64,000 nucleotides of DNA, from assembly GCA_947685225.1 (NCBI GenBank), contig CANTUV010000011.1, forward strand, positions 64,964,501-65,028,500. The letters are read 5' to 3'. The notes under the pieces were generated by a model, which saw nothing but the letters and a program-made list of their open reading frames with translations, had not been told where the DNA came from and did not search any database. The DNA is from Garcia nutans (taxonomy: Eukaryota; Streptophyta; Magnoliopsida; Malpighiales; Euphorbiaceae). The translations under genes and the position numbers were made by a program. This document shows positions 1-13,126 of this stretch, piece after piece; positions within the stretch are counted from its first letter, which is position 1, and each line of letters starts with the position of its first letter.

Positions 1-2216
1 ACCAGCCTCATCTTGGTCACTCTTTCTTCAATCCTCAGAATATTCTGGTATTTAATTAGGGTTTCCTTTACACCCTTTTAAAATTAGGGTTTTCAATTAT
101 TAGAAAAAGGAAATGAATTTCCTTGTTCAAATTCTAATGGTTATTAGGAGGAGATTCGGAACACCGCCGCCGCACCACCCCATATGATGATAAATCAACC
201 AAACCCAAATGAGGGAATTATGGCGGTTCGTGGAGGAGTTCATCATCATGAGGAACTTCCTCAGCCACCTGTGGTTAACAGACGTAAGATTCTTCTTAAT
301 TGTTATCACAATTACTGATATTATTTTCATTGTTTCTTCTAAACCTGTTTTTAGGTCAATGGTGGACTTGATATGCCCTAGCTTTAATTTATTGAAGACA
401 TGGATGCTAGTCTAGTCAACTCCATTGCGTCTTGATTACTGTAGCTAATAGTCCCTCAAGTAATGCAAGAAAAGAAAAACAAAAAAAAGTTCTATACTAA
501 AACCGCTTTAAATTTCCTTGAAAACTAGGACCGTTTGTTCAGCATTTGCAGTAAAAACTAGTCTTGATTATAGGCCATGTAGGTCATCCATTATAATCAA
601 ACAGTGCCTCAGATTTTGTTTCTTGGAGTGTCTCAAGTTTTTAGTGTCAAGTAGCTAGCCAAAAAAAAATGCTCATGTCCACCCTTCTTCTTCTTCTTCT
701 TGGATAACCCTATAAGCACCATTTCCACATATATAGTAATGATACTACTCCAGATCTGCCTACTTCTTTAAAACAACATTTTAATTAGCTAACCGCACCA
801 TTGCTGTTGTATTCTTGATAAAGTCTCAGTTCTAATTCTTTCTTGGAAATTCTGCATGTAATTTCATTTAATGATTACAAAATGGCCGGTTTGAATTCAG
901 AAAAAAAAAAGGTGCGGAAGAGAGAGATTTAGGATCTGTGGATAAATCTAATAATTCCAAGGATTGATTGATAGGTAGATATTGTTAGAAATGATATGGT
1001 GATGATGAAGTAATGATGAAGAGAAGGAGAGAGAGAGAGAGAGAGAGAGAAATAAAAGAAGATAATGAAATAATAATATGACCAGAAATAAATCAGAAAA
1101 AGTTATACAAAGTATACGAATTGTGATTTAATTTAATGTTTGTTGTCTGTTTGTTTGTCTTTGTGTATTTTTTTTGTTTCATGTCCAGCTCCAGAGAAGA
1201 GACGGAGAGTTCCATCTGCCTACAATCGCTTTATCAAGTGAGTAATTTTATATACATATATATTTTCTATAGTTAAACTGTATTAATTAATTAAACCTTA
1301 AATCAATTACATAAATAATCTAACATTCGCATACCAAAATACTGACTTATAATAAATACATATTTTTCTGAAAAACAGAGGAAGATCAATTCCTCTTTCC
1401 CATGTATAGATACCAAAAAAAAATAATACAAAATTGTATGAAGCATATATATTAATATTGACATGACTGATGGAAAATATAATGTGCAGGGACGAGATCC
1501 AACGCATCAAAGCTGGAAATCCTGATATTACCCACAGAGAAGCATTTAGTGCAGCTGCAAAGAATGTAAGATCCCTGAATTTTTTTTGGCCAACCATCAA
1601 AGTATATTAATTTTACGAAAAATACTTTATATAATTCAAAAATCTAATTATAAAAAAGAATAAAAACAAATGCTTTGAGAATAACAAAAAGGAAATGAGC
1701 AACCAACAAAATAATTAAGACAAAATTAAAATATAAAAGAAAAACTAATCACATTCGACCACTTAATTCCAGCTTGTTAGTCCTACGCTGCTTGATCTAT
1801 TACTCGATTCTTTAGGTCTAGGGTTTCAGGAAATTCCATACATTTCATTTATTTTATATAATCTATAGAAAGAAATTAAATTTAAAAAAAAACATTCGGT
1901 TTCAGTGGGCCCATTTTCCACACATTCATTTCGGACTTATGCCTGATCAACCCGTGAAGAAACCTAACATGCGCCAACAGGTACTTTTGAAACCCTAGCT
2001 TTTCTTTTTCTTTTTTTTTTCTTTTTAATTATAAAAACCTAATCACATTTATTTTTCTTGATTTTTCTGATTTTACATTTATTTGATTAATTAAATTTTT
2101 AATCAATAAAATTAATTAGTTCCTTAAATTTTTTTTTTAAATTTAAGGAAGGAGAAGATGTGCTGATGAAAGATGGGTTTTTTACTTCGGCAAATGTTGG
2201 TGTTGCTCCCTATTAA
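1..2216 (+). CDS. FIL: YABBY transcription factor, FIL/YAB3 type (3' part)
   Basis: This is the downstream part of a YABBY gene; the zinc-finger exons lie before the window. YABBY proteins are nuclear DNA-binding regulators of abaxial identity in lateral organs. Six coding exons can be read: up to 47, 148-283, 1189-1237, 1490-1565, 1906-1980 and 2148-2216, all with GT-AG borders and consistent phase, ending in TAA. The HMG-like YABBY domain spans exons 3-5: RPPEKRRRVPSAYNRFIK, then DEIQRIKAGNPDITHREAFS, then WAHFPHIHFGLMPDQP. The tail (EGEDVLMKDGFF, then NVGVAPY) is of the kind seen in the FIL/YAB1 and YAB3 clade rather than INO, CRC, YAB2 or YAB5, so the clade is fairly safe, but FIL versus YAB3 is not resolved. 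Exon 2 encodes the variable histidine- and proline-containing linker. No lesion is seen. Confidence 0.93.
1027..1051. repeat. (GA)n microsatellite in a YABBY intron
   Basis: About 12 GA units lie in the intron before the YABBY exon at 1189-1237. It has no visible coding role. Confidence 0.9.
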
Positions 2217-5200
2217 GAATAATAATTAATTAATTAAACTACTGCAACTGTTAGGGTTTCTCTTTTTCTTTTTCTCTTCTCTTTTTCTTTTCAATTTAAA
2301 CTGTTGTCATTAGGGTACTTGTTTTTAATAAGTTTTCTTTCTAAGGATACTATTTAATTTATATCATGGATATTTGTTATTATGTTATTAATGATTTGGG
2401 AGATCATTTTCAGGTCTCACTGCTATATATATATATATATATATATATATTGTGTGTGTGTGTGCGCCTTAATTTGGAATTATTAGAAATTTAGCATTTT
2501 GATTACTAGTACTGATGATGATGATGAAACCTTATATATACTATCTCATTACTCAGTTTACATTTTTGTCTTGTTGAAAGAAAGTTTTGAAATTTTTACA
2601 CTATGAGTACTCTGCAGTACTAACTAATTAATTAAACGTACTTATGTTTAAATTATATATATATATATATATATAAGAGAAATCACTGCAAGAGTAGTCC
2701 TACCTAGACGTAGTGAAGTAGCAAAGTATGATATGCATGTACGTATATATAATTACAAAACTTTGCATCTATGAATTAATTTCTTGAGTGTGGAATAAGT
2801 ATGCAAAAATATTTGTATGGGTTAAAAAATTGAAAAAAAAAGGCAAACAGAAATTTAATATAATTCGATATAAATCTACGTCTACATATGAAAAGGAAAA
2901 AAAATTTACTAGTCAAATGAAAGGGATAAGAAAAAAAAAACACTCACAACTCTTAATCCAATTTAGGTTATTTCTTTAAAAATTGAATAGCTTGTTATTC
3001 TAAAATTTCAAAATATCAATATCTCATGCTAGACTTATTGCCCATATTGATATAAAACCAGCCATAAATCTATCCATCCAGTAACATGAAAGTGGAAGAT
3101 GGTGCGTAAATATTTTCATTTGCTTGGAACTTGAAACAGAAAAAAAAAATTGAAATTGTAAAATAATTATTTTTCTATTTAAAATTTGTACCGAAACTAA
3201 CAATAACAACTAATATTATATATGTATATATAGAATATTTCCATACAATTTGATAATTAAACCAACAGAGACCTTGATGTACTATATGATTTGATTTGAT
3301 AAATAGAAGCTAATAATATTAAATATGTGAATCTTTTATTTTATAAATATTTATTTATTTAACAGAAATGTCGAATGTAAATGTATTTGAAACATTATAG
3401 CCTAACAAGAACTATCGGTAGGTATTGTTTCGGCCTAACGATGCAAAACGAGGTTCCCATCTTTTGGCACTAATGGGCTATTGTCATTGGACCATATATT
3501 TGGCATACACCTGTTGGACTTTACCAGCGAACTCTTGACTCGGCTTTCTAATACAGCCCAAAACCTTTCTTCTCAAATTTTATTGCAGAGACAATAAGAA
3601 TTTTAAAAAGAAGAAACTACATGTTATGTATTTTTTTTTATTTTTTAAAAAATATTTTATAATTTATAGAAAATTTTAAAAATATCTATTTTTTAAATTT
3701 AGTTGAATATATATATATTATATGTATACGAGATGCAAAAAAAAAAATTTAATATCAAAAATTCAAAAGTGCTTTTTTTTATTTTTTTAAAATATTGTCA
3801 ATTTTAAATATATTTTTTTACAAAATCTTTTAAAAATATTAATGAAACTTTTGCCTTATTAATTAAATTTTTTATAATAATAATAATAAATATTTTATTT
3901 TTTAATATGTTTTTATGCAAAATATTTTAAAAATCCTAAGAAAACTTCTACCTTATAAATTAACTTTTTTTTTATATATAAATTACACATATGTGAAAAG
4001 AAAATACCTAAAGAACTCAAATTTGAGACACATTTTCAACTATCAGACTATAGTAGTTAAATTAACTTTTTTATAATAATATTAAAAAATTGTTGTTTTA
4101 TATTTTTAAATGTAAATAGCTTTAATTTCAGTAAAATATAGGGCTATGAAATAATACTGTTAATATATTTTTTCATATATTGACAAACAATATTGAAAAA
4201 AATGTTATATGTGTATAATAAAATATAATAGCATGTTTTTTATAAAATATTTAATAAAATATATTTTTAATTTCACTTACAGTTTGAGTGTAGATATTTT
4301 CTTCTCATATATATAATTAATAAAAAATAATATAAAATTATTAAAAAGAGATATCATCCCTGACTTAGATATCATCCCTCATTGTTTAACACCACATAAT
4401 ATGGGGCTGGCAATAATTGCAAGCCCCACCCATTAGTGTTCTTACTAACGTCTAACCTAAGTCAGACTCTGAGAAAGGAAAGCACCAGAAACTAACACTA
4501 TAATTTCTAAAAATTAGGAATAAATTAAGATTCATCACGTCACATTATTCATTATTCAAAAAAGAATAATAAACGTTACATTATTCATCACGTCAATTGA
4601 CTGTCAGAGGAATGGATGGAAAATAATAGTATTAAATTCAGTGTTCCACAGAATTTGTTTGCATAGATGAATTTAAAAATTAATACCTTGTCAATGCAAA
4701 ATATTGGAGAAAATTATTCATTCAGGCAGAAACCAGGAAAGGTGTAACAAAAGTTTTCACTCAGACACATCAAAGTGCCAGTTCTATTATTTTTGGAAAA
4801 AGTATGATCTGCAACAGCAAAAAATGTGATTCATTAGCATAAGGATGAAGCTGAATTACTTCATAAAAATACATTGGAAAAAGGCTAAAGTATAAGCAAA
4901 AAGATAATGATGCTTTATTCGAGCTATTGATTTAATATCTGTAATACAACTTAGCATAAATAAAATCATTATACCACAACTTTTCATTCCAGGTTGAACT
5001 TTTATGTATCAAAAGAAGCTAATGTAGATACAGAGTTTCCAACTCAGAGAAAAAGAAGGTGGGGATACACAGTTTGGTAATATATTTTTGTGTCAGAAGA
5101 GAGCTAGCTTGCAAGCAAAATCTAAAAGGAAGTAAAGTGAAAAAGGAAAAAGAAAACTTTACAGCAATTTTTACATAGCACCTGTCATAAGGAAAAGAAA

Positions 5201-5558
5201 TATGAAAGGAGAAATTCACAACCAAGATGGGAGTATAACTGCACATAAACAAGGTAACCAAGAGTTTCACACCGTTTGTTAGTTGCTCGTAGTGGCCCGA
5301 CGCAAGAATACAGTAAAGAGCTGGTTCATCCAAGTGTTCCGTATATCAGAATTCAGATTTCTTTTTAGCATACTTTAGCTGAGGCATCCAATAAAACACT
5401 GAGGCGAATCCTTTGTATTCTTGTATCACTATCATTTTACCCACGACCCAAACCCTCAAGGATTGTAGTGCAAACATTTTCAAACCGAAAGCAAGACATA
5501 AATTACTTTTCTCAGGCTGTTTAACTACTAATTTCCTACACGGTCCATCAGCGAAAAA
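2217..5558. other. AT-rich intergenic DNA with microsatellites
   Basis: This stretch between the YABBY stop and the GIL1/IRKI-like gene holds a compound (TA)n(TG)n microsatellite at 2424-2464 and a TA tract near 2655-2674. The segment 3390-3560 is less AT-rich but has no ORF or domain I recognise. The part from about 4700 to 5558 is more balanced in composition and probably includes the 3' untranslated region of the minus-strand gene that ends at 5559. Confidence 0.7.
2424..2464. repeat. Compound (TA)n(TG)n microsatellite
   Basis: A run of about 13 TA units passes directly into about 7 TG units, 200 bp downstream of the YABBY stop codon. Confidence 0.93.
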
Positions 5559-7076
5559 CTACTCTGTACATTTCAAGCCACACAAGTAGACCTGGGATTG
5601 AATAACTGTTCTCCCGATCTTAAATCCGGGAACAACTGTGAATCCCACCTTCATCCGTGTTTTAGCTGGCAAGTTGCATCTTCTTGTGATATCTTCCATA
5701 TAGATAATTGAAAAATCAACACCTCCTTCTAACTGAAAAATCTCAACTACAGGATCAAATGAAAACGCCAGCTTATGAAGTGTCCATACAGAACTAGCCA
5801 CATTCACAAACGATTCATAGAATATACTCAGTGATCTCCAAGAATTCAAAACAACTTCATTTTGATCCAAATTGCTGAAAATTGATGATTCCATTGTTGG
5901 GTGAATAAGCTCTTGATACTTCTTTTCGCAAAATTTAGAAAAATCACAGTTGGGATTCCTATGTAGCAGCTCAATAGGGCTGCTTGATACATGCTCTAGT
6001 AATTGCTTCAATGAAGTATGGTTCTTAGCAGAGTCAGATGCATGCCCATTACAGAGGATTTCGCCATCACCATGATCCAAACCAAATCCTTTCAAATCAA
6101 AACCTCGAAACATGCCCAAACAAACATATGAGAGAAAAGCATAGCGATTATGCCCTGTTTTTGTATAATCAATATCAGGATGAACTGAATTAGCAGCCAA
6201 AACCAAATCCCACCCAGCTTTTCTCATCAAATCTATCAAAATCTTAGTGAATTTATGCGTTGCTCTGCAAGCATCATTTAACACAGAATTGAAAACCCTA
6301 ACGGACAACAAAACGTCACAAGACGACTGCAAATTTAAATTACCAGATAGTCTCTTTGACAACTTGAAATTAGACTTTTGAATGTCACCCAATTTCTTCC
6401 GTAAAGCAGAAACTTCGTTATCCTTTCGATCAATCTCTGCTTGCAAATGGTCCGAAACAGTCCCCATAACTCTTAACTTGCTTTGATTTTCCTGTACTTG
6501 AGCTTCCAAGCACGACCCAATTGGCAAATCTGGCCCAAATTCAGGATTCCTACAAAAATCCCAATAGAATTGCTTAAAATCAGAGAGTCTCTGAAGATGC
6601 GAAACGAGAGCTTCATCCGCCGCCACTATGCTTTTTTGGTTAAAAGGCACATGGGCAGTCTGTAGCTGCAAATACGAAGCTTCAAATGAAGAAACCGTAG
6701 CAAATATCGAAGAAATCAAAGTATGAGCCGACTGGATATTTAAAGGCCCGATCTGGGTCACCTCAGCAGACTTACTAATCGTTGATTCCCGGGATAATTG
6801 TTGAGGCTCCTTCAATGGAGTTTTAAAAGAACTCTCTAAATTTTGATTGAGGGGTTGGTCAGGTTTGAGAATAATAACCTTCTGGTCAGGAATGAAATCT
6901 TCAGCTGAATCAAGAAGGGAGAAACCGTCGACATCGGAGGCGAGGTCATCAGCGGCAGTCTCGTCGGCGAAAAATTCGAAAGTTCTAGTCTTCAAAGCGA
7001 GAGCAAATTTCTGAAACATTTCAGAGATAGGTGGAGCTTTGGGAGTTGTAGAGGAGCCATCCATCATTTCTGTCAT
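5559..7076 (-). CDS. GIL1/IRKI-like protein (DUF641 family)
   Basis: An uninterrupted 505-residue ORF. The family includes Arabidopsis GIL1 (gravitropism in the light) and IRKI (interactor of the receptor kinase IRK); the biochemical role is not well defined. Family marks are visible in order. There is an N-terminal conserved segment (about residues 17-40, ISEMFQKFALALKTRTFEFF). A DUF641 helical region covers about 105-240, with ISSIFATVSSFEASYLQLQ and the coiled-coil stretch HLQAEIDRKDNEVSALRKKL. A C-terminal conserved block (about 445-505) contains KVGFTVVPGFKIGRTVIQSQ and YLCGLKC. The length is typical for the family. The start at 7076 is chosen because it precedes the conserved N-terminal motif; an alternative Met lies three codons later. 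No signal peptide or membrane segment is seen. The gene appears intact. Confidence 0.92.
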   Translation of the reverse strand: MTEMMDGSSTTPKAPPISEMFQKFALALKTRTFEFFADETAADDLASDVDGFSLLDSAEDFIPDQKVIILKPDQPLNQNLESSFKTPLKEPQQLSRESTISKSAEVTQIGPLNIQSAHTLISSIFATVSSFEASYLQLQTAHVPFNQKSIVAADEALVSHLQRLSDFKQFYWDFCRNPEFGPDLPIGSCLEAQVQENQSKLRVMGTVSDHLQAEIDRKDNEVSALRKKLGDIQKSNFKLSKRLSGNLNLQSSCDVLLSVRVFNSVLNDACRATHKFTKILIDLMRKAGWDLVLAANSVHPDIDYTKTGHNRYAFLSYVCLGMFRGFDLKGFGLDHGDGEILCNGHASDSAKNHTSLKQLLEHVSSSPIELLHRNPNCDFSKFCEKKYQELIHPTMESSIFSNLDQNEVVLNSWRSLSIFYESFVNVASSVWTLHKLAFSFDPVVEIFQLEGGVDFSIIYMEDITRRCNLPAKTRMKVGFTVVPGFKIGRTVIQSQVYLCGLKCTE

Positions 7077-10000
7077 GGGAAAAGATAGAAAATTTTGAGC
7101 AAATTTGCTCTGCCTTTCTTGATTTAGAATGTAAATGGAATAAAAATCCGAACTTTTCTTTTCTCCTCTTCCGATTTTGAGTAGAGAGGAAAAGGAAAAT
7201 CAAAGAAAGTGCGAGGAAAATAAAGGAGAATTCTTGAGATGTACTATTATTACTTTCTTTTCTTTTCTCGTCTGGGTTATGCTTTGGATTTCTTTGAAGG
7301 AAAGTATGCTTTTGGATTTTGGCTTTGCTAATACAGCGCTTTTTTCTACTACTGCTACTACTATTATTATTATTATTATTATTATCACTTTTTCAAAATA
7401 ATTATCAAAAAACAATTACATACAGTATAAAATTATTATACAAATTTAAGAAAAATAAATTGCCTTTTTATTTCTATTTAAAGAGTGTCAATATATAAGC
7501 CACTCCTTGACATATTATTTATTATTATTTTTCTGAAAGAGTGCAAATATTAGAAATATATATATATATCTCGTTTTAAAAAATTATAAAATAAATTTAT
7601 AAAATAAAATAAAAATATATAATAAATTTATAAAATGGGGCAAATATGCATCTTATACACCTCAATTTATTATATATTTTTAAGATAAAAAAACAGACAT
7701 GTATATGTTATATGTATCTCCAAAACCTCAAAAATATTTGCAACTTTTTTCTTTTTTTTTTTAGTTCACTTTCTCTCCTTTATTTTTTTTTCCTTATTTG
7801 AATAACTCCTCGTTCCGCTGACTTTTGACATTGTGCTTAACGGTAACAAGGGAAACGGCTGGTGGACAGTGCGCTATCTAATTGTATTTAACTGACCAAT
7901 CATTAATCATAACCTCCATAACAGCAATTAATCTCGTAGTTTATAATTCTAATATCGTAATTATAGTCATTTTATAAGAGAAGCTAAAGATTTTTCGTAG
8001 CTTGTCATTTATTGTATTATTATATATTGTGCATTCTTTAAAAACTAAAATAGGACGTTTATAAAATTTATTTTTGTTTCAAAATAAATTTCAATAGCAT
8101 ATCTAATCAATTTAAAATCATTTAATATCTTAATTACTTTTTTTTGAGGGATTGGTTACTTTAACAATATTTAACATGTTTAATTTGATTATACATATAC
8201 GTAAATAATAATTAAAGAAGTTTGATTTTCATTTCAAATGCTAATAAAAATAATCTTCTAATGATAAATATAATTAAAATATTGATTAAACATTGCTAAA
8301 AATTATTCTTCCCAGTGAGTTTATATATTTTAACTTATTTTAAAATTTTATAATAATTAAAAACAATTTGAAATTATTCTTTTATAAAAACATTTCAAAG
8401 TTTTTGAAAATACATATATATTTTTTTCATTTTGGTGCCAATTTATTATTATATATATACTAAAAGAGTAACCAATATTACTGTTGTGTTCGTGGCAATA
8501 AACCAAGCTAGTTTATTTTATTTTTTATTTTGCTATTATTCTTTTTTTTTCTTCAATTAGTTTGCATATTGCGTCAGTGTACTAAATACACCGCTATTCG
8601 CTTTAGAGTTTACTGCAACTTATAGTCCATGTTTCCCATATCATGCCCAATAACAATTTGCCTCTTTTTTTTTTTTTATCAAGGCAATTTATCTCTTCTC
8701 ATTTTGTCATTTATTTCATTTTTCTTAAATATTTTATATATAATTCAAGTGGGTAATTTACCCTTTAAATTTAATTCAATGAATGGATAATAAAAAAATT
8801 TACTAAAAATCAAAATTATACATATATCTTTTAGTGACTCTTAAAAAATATAACATTGTTAATATTTTAATTTTTAATTTTCTTTCACTATTACTATTAC
8901 TATTTAATTTTTAAATAACAAAATTTAAAATTATTGGTTATATTTAACTTTAATTTTAAAACTAATGCATTATTATTTTAAAAAACTTTAAATGCATTTG
9001 AATTTTAATTAGTATTGTCTTGAACTTAGTAATATTTAAATATTATATGCTAAAACTTTATATTATCTAATTATAATAACCTTGTAATTTTTAATTTAAT
9101 TTAATTTAAATATTGACATCGTATTAATTTCAAAAAATAAAAATTATAAAATACTCAAATAATTTAAAAATTAATATTTTTTTTCAATATATGATATATT
9201 TTTTCAAAAACTTTAGATTAACTATGAATAAAATTATATCACATTTATTTGTTATTATAAAACTAATGCTATTAAATATGAAAAACCTAATCTATCTAAA
9301 TATCAATAAATTTTTAAATTTGTGAATATGTATTGTTAAAAAAATTAAAAAAATTAATCTTTTATTTTTTTAATATAAATACAGCATATCGTGTTATTTA
9401 AAAAATTTTATATAAAAATATGTATTTCATGATTTTTATAGAATTTTATATAAAAATATATGTTTAATAAATAATGTTTTTAATTCAAAAATAATAATTA
9501 GAATTAAACATTAAATTTATTATAATAATTTGTTAAAATAATTTTATGAAAAATAATATTATTTACTATAATTAAGTAAGATTAAATATTTAATTTACTT
9601 TTAATACACTAGACATATTTTATTATAAATATTTTTATAGTATTTGAGCACGAAAATTTTTAATATTATATATATTTATATTTATAATATTTTTTATGCG
9701 CTAATTATATTAATAATATATAAATTATTTTTTTATTAAAAATAATATTGAATTATTGTAAACAGCGGCGTAGCGCGGCCATTTTTTAGCTTGTTTAATA
9801 CCAAAGGATCTTAATTTTGATTCTCCAAAATAAATATAAATCGCTGTGTTAATTAAATCACGAATTATATTTGAAGATTATATTCTTTCTCATGTCACAT
9901 CAACATGTCTTATAAGTATTATTACTCACCTATTTTAAATATTAGAAAACAATTACTCAAAATTAAATTATTATTCAGTTAACAAATATAATGCATTATT

Positions 10001-11236
10001 AATTTTTTTTTTCTAATTGTGGCCAGCAATTTTACTTATTAGTATAACAAGTAGTGAATTATTATATAAACAGTCAAAGATGAAATGGCCAAGAAATAAA
10101 CAAATTAATTGACCTAACAACAAAAATAAATAAATGAAAGTTGTTGGACGATTAAGTGTTCTAAAAAGTAGTTACAGAGGAAAGAATTGACTTCTCAGCT
10201 ACATAATTTTTGATGTTTAACGAGCTTCAATTTGTCTATACTTAGTGACAATGACATTAATTTGGATAAAAAATCACACTCGCAGCTTAATTTACCAAAT
10301 AAACGATAAACTAATATACTAAATAATGTTTTACCAAAAAAAATACTAAAACTACTGTGGAATTTTATTATATGTTGACTGTATAAATCATTGTATTAAG
10401 AATCTTGACACTGTAAAGCACTAAATTAAATATTTAAGTGAAGTTTGGTGCAATTTCTTTTTCACTATAATTATATATATATAATATACTGTTAGAGCTT
10501 TCGTAGCTCAAGAATTTAATTCTACTTTATTTCATTTGGTTAATAATGTCTTAATATCATATTATTGTTATCATAATTAATTATCATGACACCAAAAACA
10601 ACAGATAACAGTTATGTTTCCACTTAAAAAGAAAAAAAAATAGTATTATTTATAGTAGTAGTTAAGAATATGTTTACGGACCACATCAATATCTTTTAAA
10701 TAATAATAAACATTTTAATTTTATTGAAATTTTTTTATCAATCACTTTGAAGAATTAAAAATTCCATTTTAATAAAAATAAAATATTTATTACTATTAAA
10801 AAAATATTAATATGATATATATTAAAAGCACCCTAATAATTAATTAATAAAAAGGATATCATTTATATCTTCTTTTATGTCATTTAGTAAATTGATTTTT
10901 TTACCAAATGGGTTTTGAAAAAAGACAAAATATGATAATTTCCTAATCAAGTCAATTATATACAATTACATTGTTAATTATATCCACTAATAATTTATAA
11001 TTTTATTTCATTTTGCCTTAGTTAATGATGTATATAAAAATTATCTTGGCATGCATGCATGTCTTGTAGCTATTGCAATGGTATTTTTCTATTGGGTCCA
11101 ATCATTACTGTAATGTTGTATATTGAGTTACATATATATATGTATAAAACAAGCAAAATCTAGCTGAAAGTAGCTTTTATTTACATGTCTTCTCAACTTT
11201 GTTATATGTTTGTTTTTGAAGAATTTTATTTTGGAA

Positions 11237-11240
<4 letters not shown>

Positions 11241-11267
<27 letters not shown>

Positions 11268-11268
11268 T
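11241..11268. repeat. (TA)n microsatellite
   Basis: About 14 perfect TA units in intergenic DNA. Confidence 0.9.
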
Positions 11269-13075
11269 CAGCTTTTAAATCATGGGTGTGATGCTTTTAG
11301 CCGACATGTTTTAGTGGTAAGCAAGTCCTCACAAACTCATATCCTGGAAGTTGGAACTCTATACTTTACCCATCTATATTCATATCATTTTTTATATTTT
11401 TTTATATCAAAAATTCATTAAGGGAAAAAATATTATTAATATTAAAATTTTGGATTGATATATTATTTTATATGGTAGTTTAATATATACATATATTATT
11501 TTAGATTCCTATAAATTTTAAGTTTAGATGAATAAAAAATACCAAGTGACTTAATTTTTATTTTAAAAAAGAATTACTTCATCAAAATTGTTTGATTAGT
11601 AATCATATAGAAATTTCTAAAAGTTATATTTATATTAACATTATAAATAATCAAAGTCTAGATAACAATTTTTTAAACGCTAATTAGATATATCAAATAT
11701 TAAAATTTTGTAAAATTACAATAAATTTTTTAATTGAAAATTTAACTAGCTAAAATAATGTTGAAATTACAATAATTAATTAACCGATGGTGAATTATTA
11801 TCATAGTTAACGTATTAATTGGAGATTTGCATTTGTTCCAAATAGTATGAAGTGGAGTTTGAATAAACAAAGCGTGCAGTGTGTGTAGAGAGTAGGTTTG
11901 AGTCATTGTAAAATACCAAATTACCAACCACGAAAAGCCTTTAGAATTAGGTTGGAGTTTTGATTCATTGAGATTTTAAGTTGACCATGAGACACTTAGC
12001 TCCTTTAAGGATATTGGTTTGGTGATTGATGAAAATTAAGGCCATGATTAGAGGGTTTGTTTTGGACATGATAAGTGGGGTTTGTTTTTAAAAAGTCAAA
12101 TTCTTTTAATATATCCATTTATATGTTATATATTATTGTGTGTATGATCACTTTCCATAAACAGATTTTATTACATAAAAAATTTAAAATAAAATTCATT
12201 ATTTTTATTAAAGATATAAATATATATATTTTTTAGAAATTTTCTAATTAGTATCGTATTAGCACCTTTTAAATTATAATAAATATTATAATTCTTATTG
12301 AAATATATTTTTATTTTAATTGAAATTTATTGTAGTTACTTTTTTTAAAGTAATTAATAAGAAAATTACATATATTCTAAAATTATTATAATAAATTTCA
12401 ATAAAAATAAAACGTATCTTAATAAAAAAATAAAATATTTATTACTTCATAGAGAATGCTAATATGACACCCATTAATATAATTCATTTTTTTACATATT
12501 TATTTGGATACCCGATATATTTATTATATTTTTATAATAAATAATATTAAATATAAATATAATGAAAATTTAACATGTATGAATTTTAGAAGAGAGACTG
12601 TTTTTATTAGCATTTTTGTGATTTCTAACGCAAATTTAATTATAATGTATAAACCAATCCAAATTGGAAAATTATACAAAACTTAGCACATATAATTACG
12701 TGTTTCTTTCTTCTTTCTTTTGGGAGTCAAAACTGTAATTGAAAGCGCTTAATTACCTTATGTGACATATTAGTTTTCAAGTCTAAATCACCTTATTTTA
12801 GTGCGAAACCATAGTTATAATTAACAACTTGGTAATATTTTAAGAAACCCATTAATTATCCTTAAAAATCCATTAATTAATATAATTTTAATTAAGACAA
12901 AAATTTCTGTTAATTTAATCCAAGCAATCATAGTGTTCTTCTTGGTTGTCAGCACGCCAAATACTTTTCCCATATAATATAAATTTTAAAATTTACCAAA
13001 AAGAGATCAGATAGCCCTTATACCAAAAATATCAAAACAAACAGCTTAATAATTTACCTGTGTCAGCTTTAATAG

Positions 13076-13122
<47 letters not shown>
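13076..13122. repeat. Compound (TA)n(GA)n microsatellite
   Basis: About 9 TA units are joined to about 14 GA units. Confidence 0.92.
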
Positions 13123-13126
<4 letters not shown>

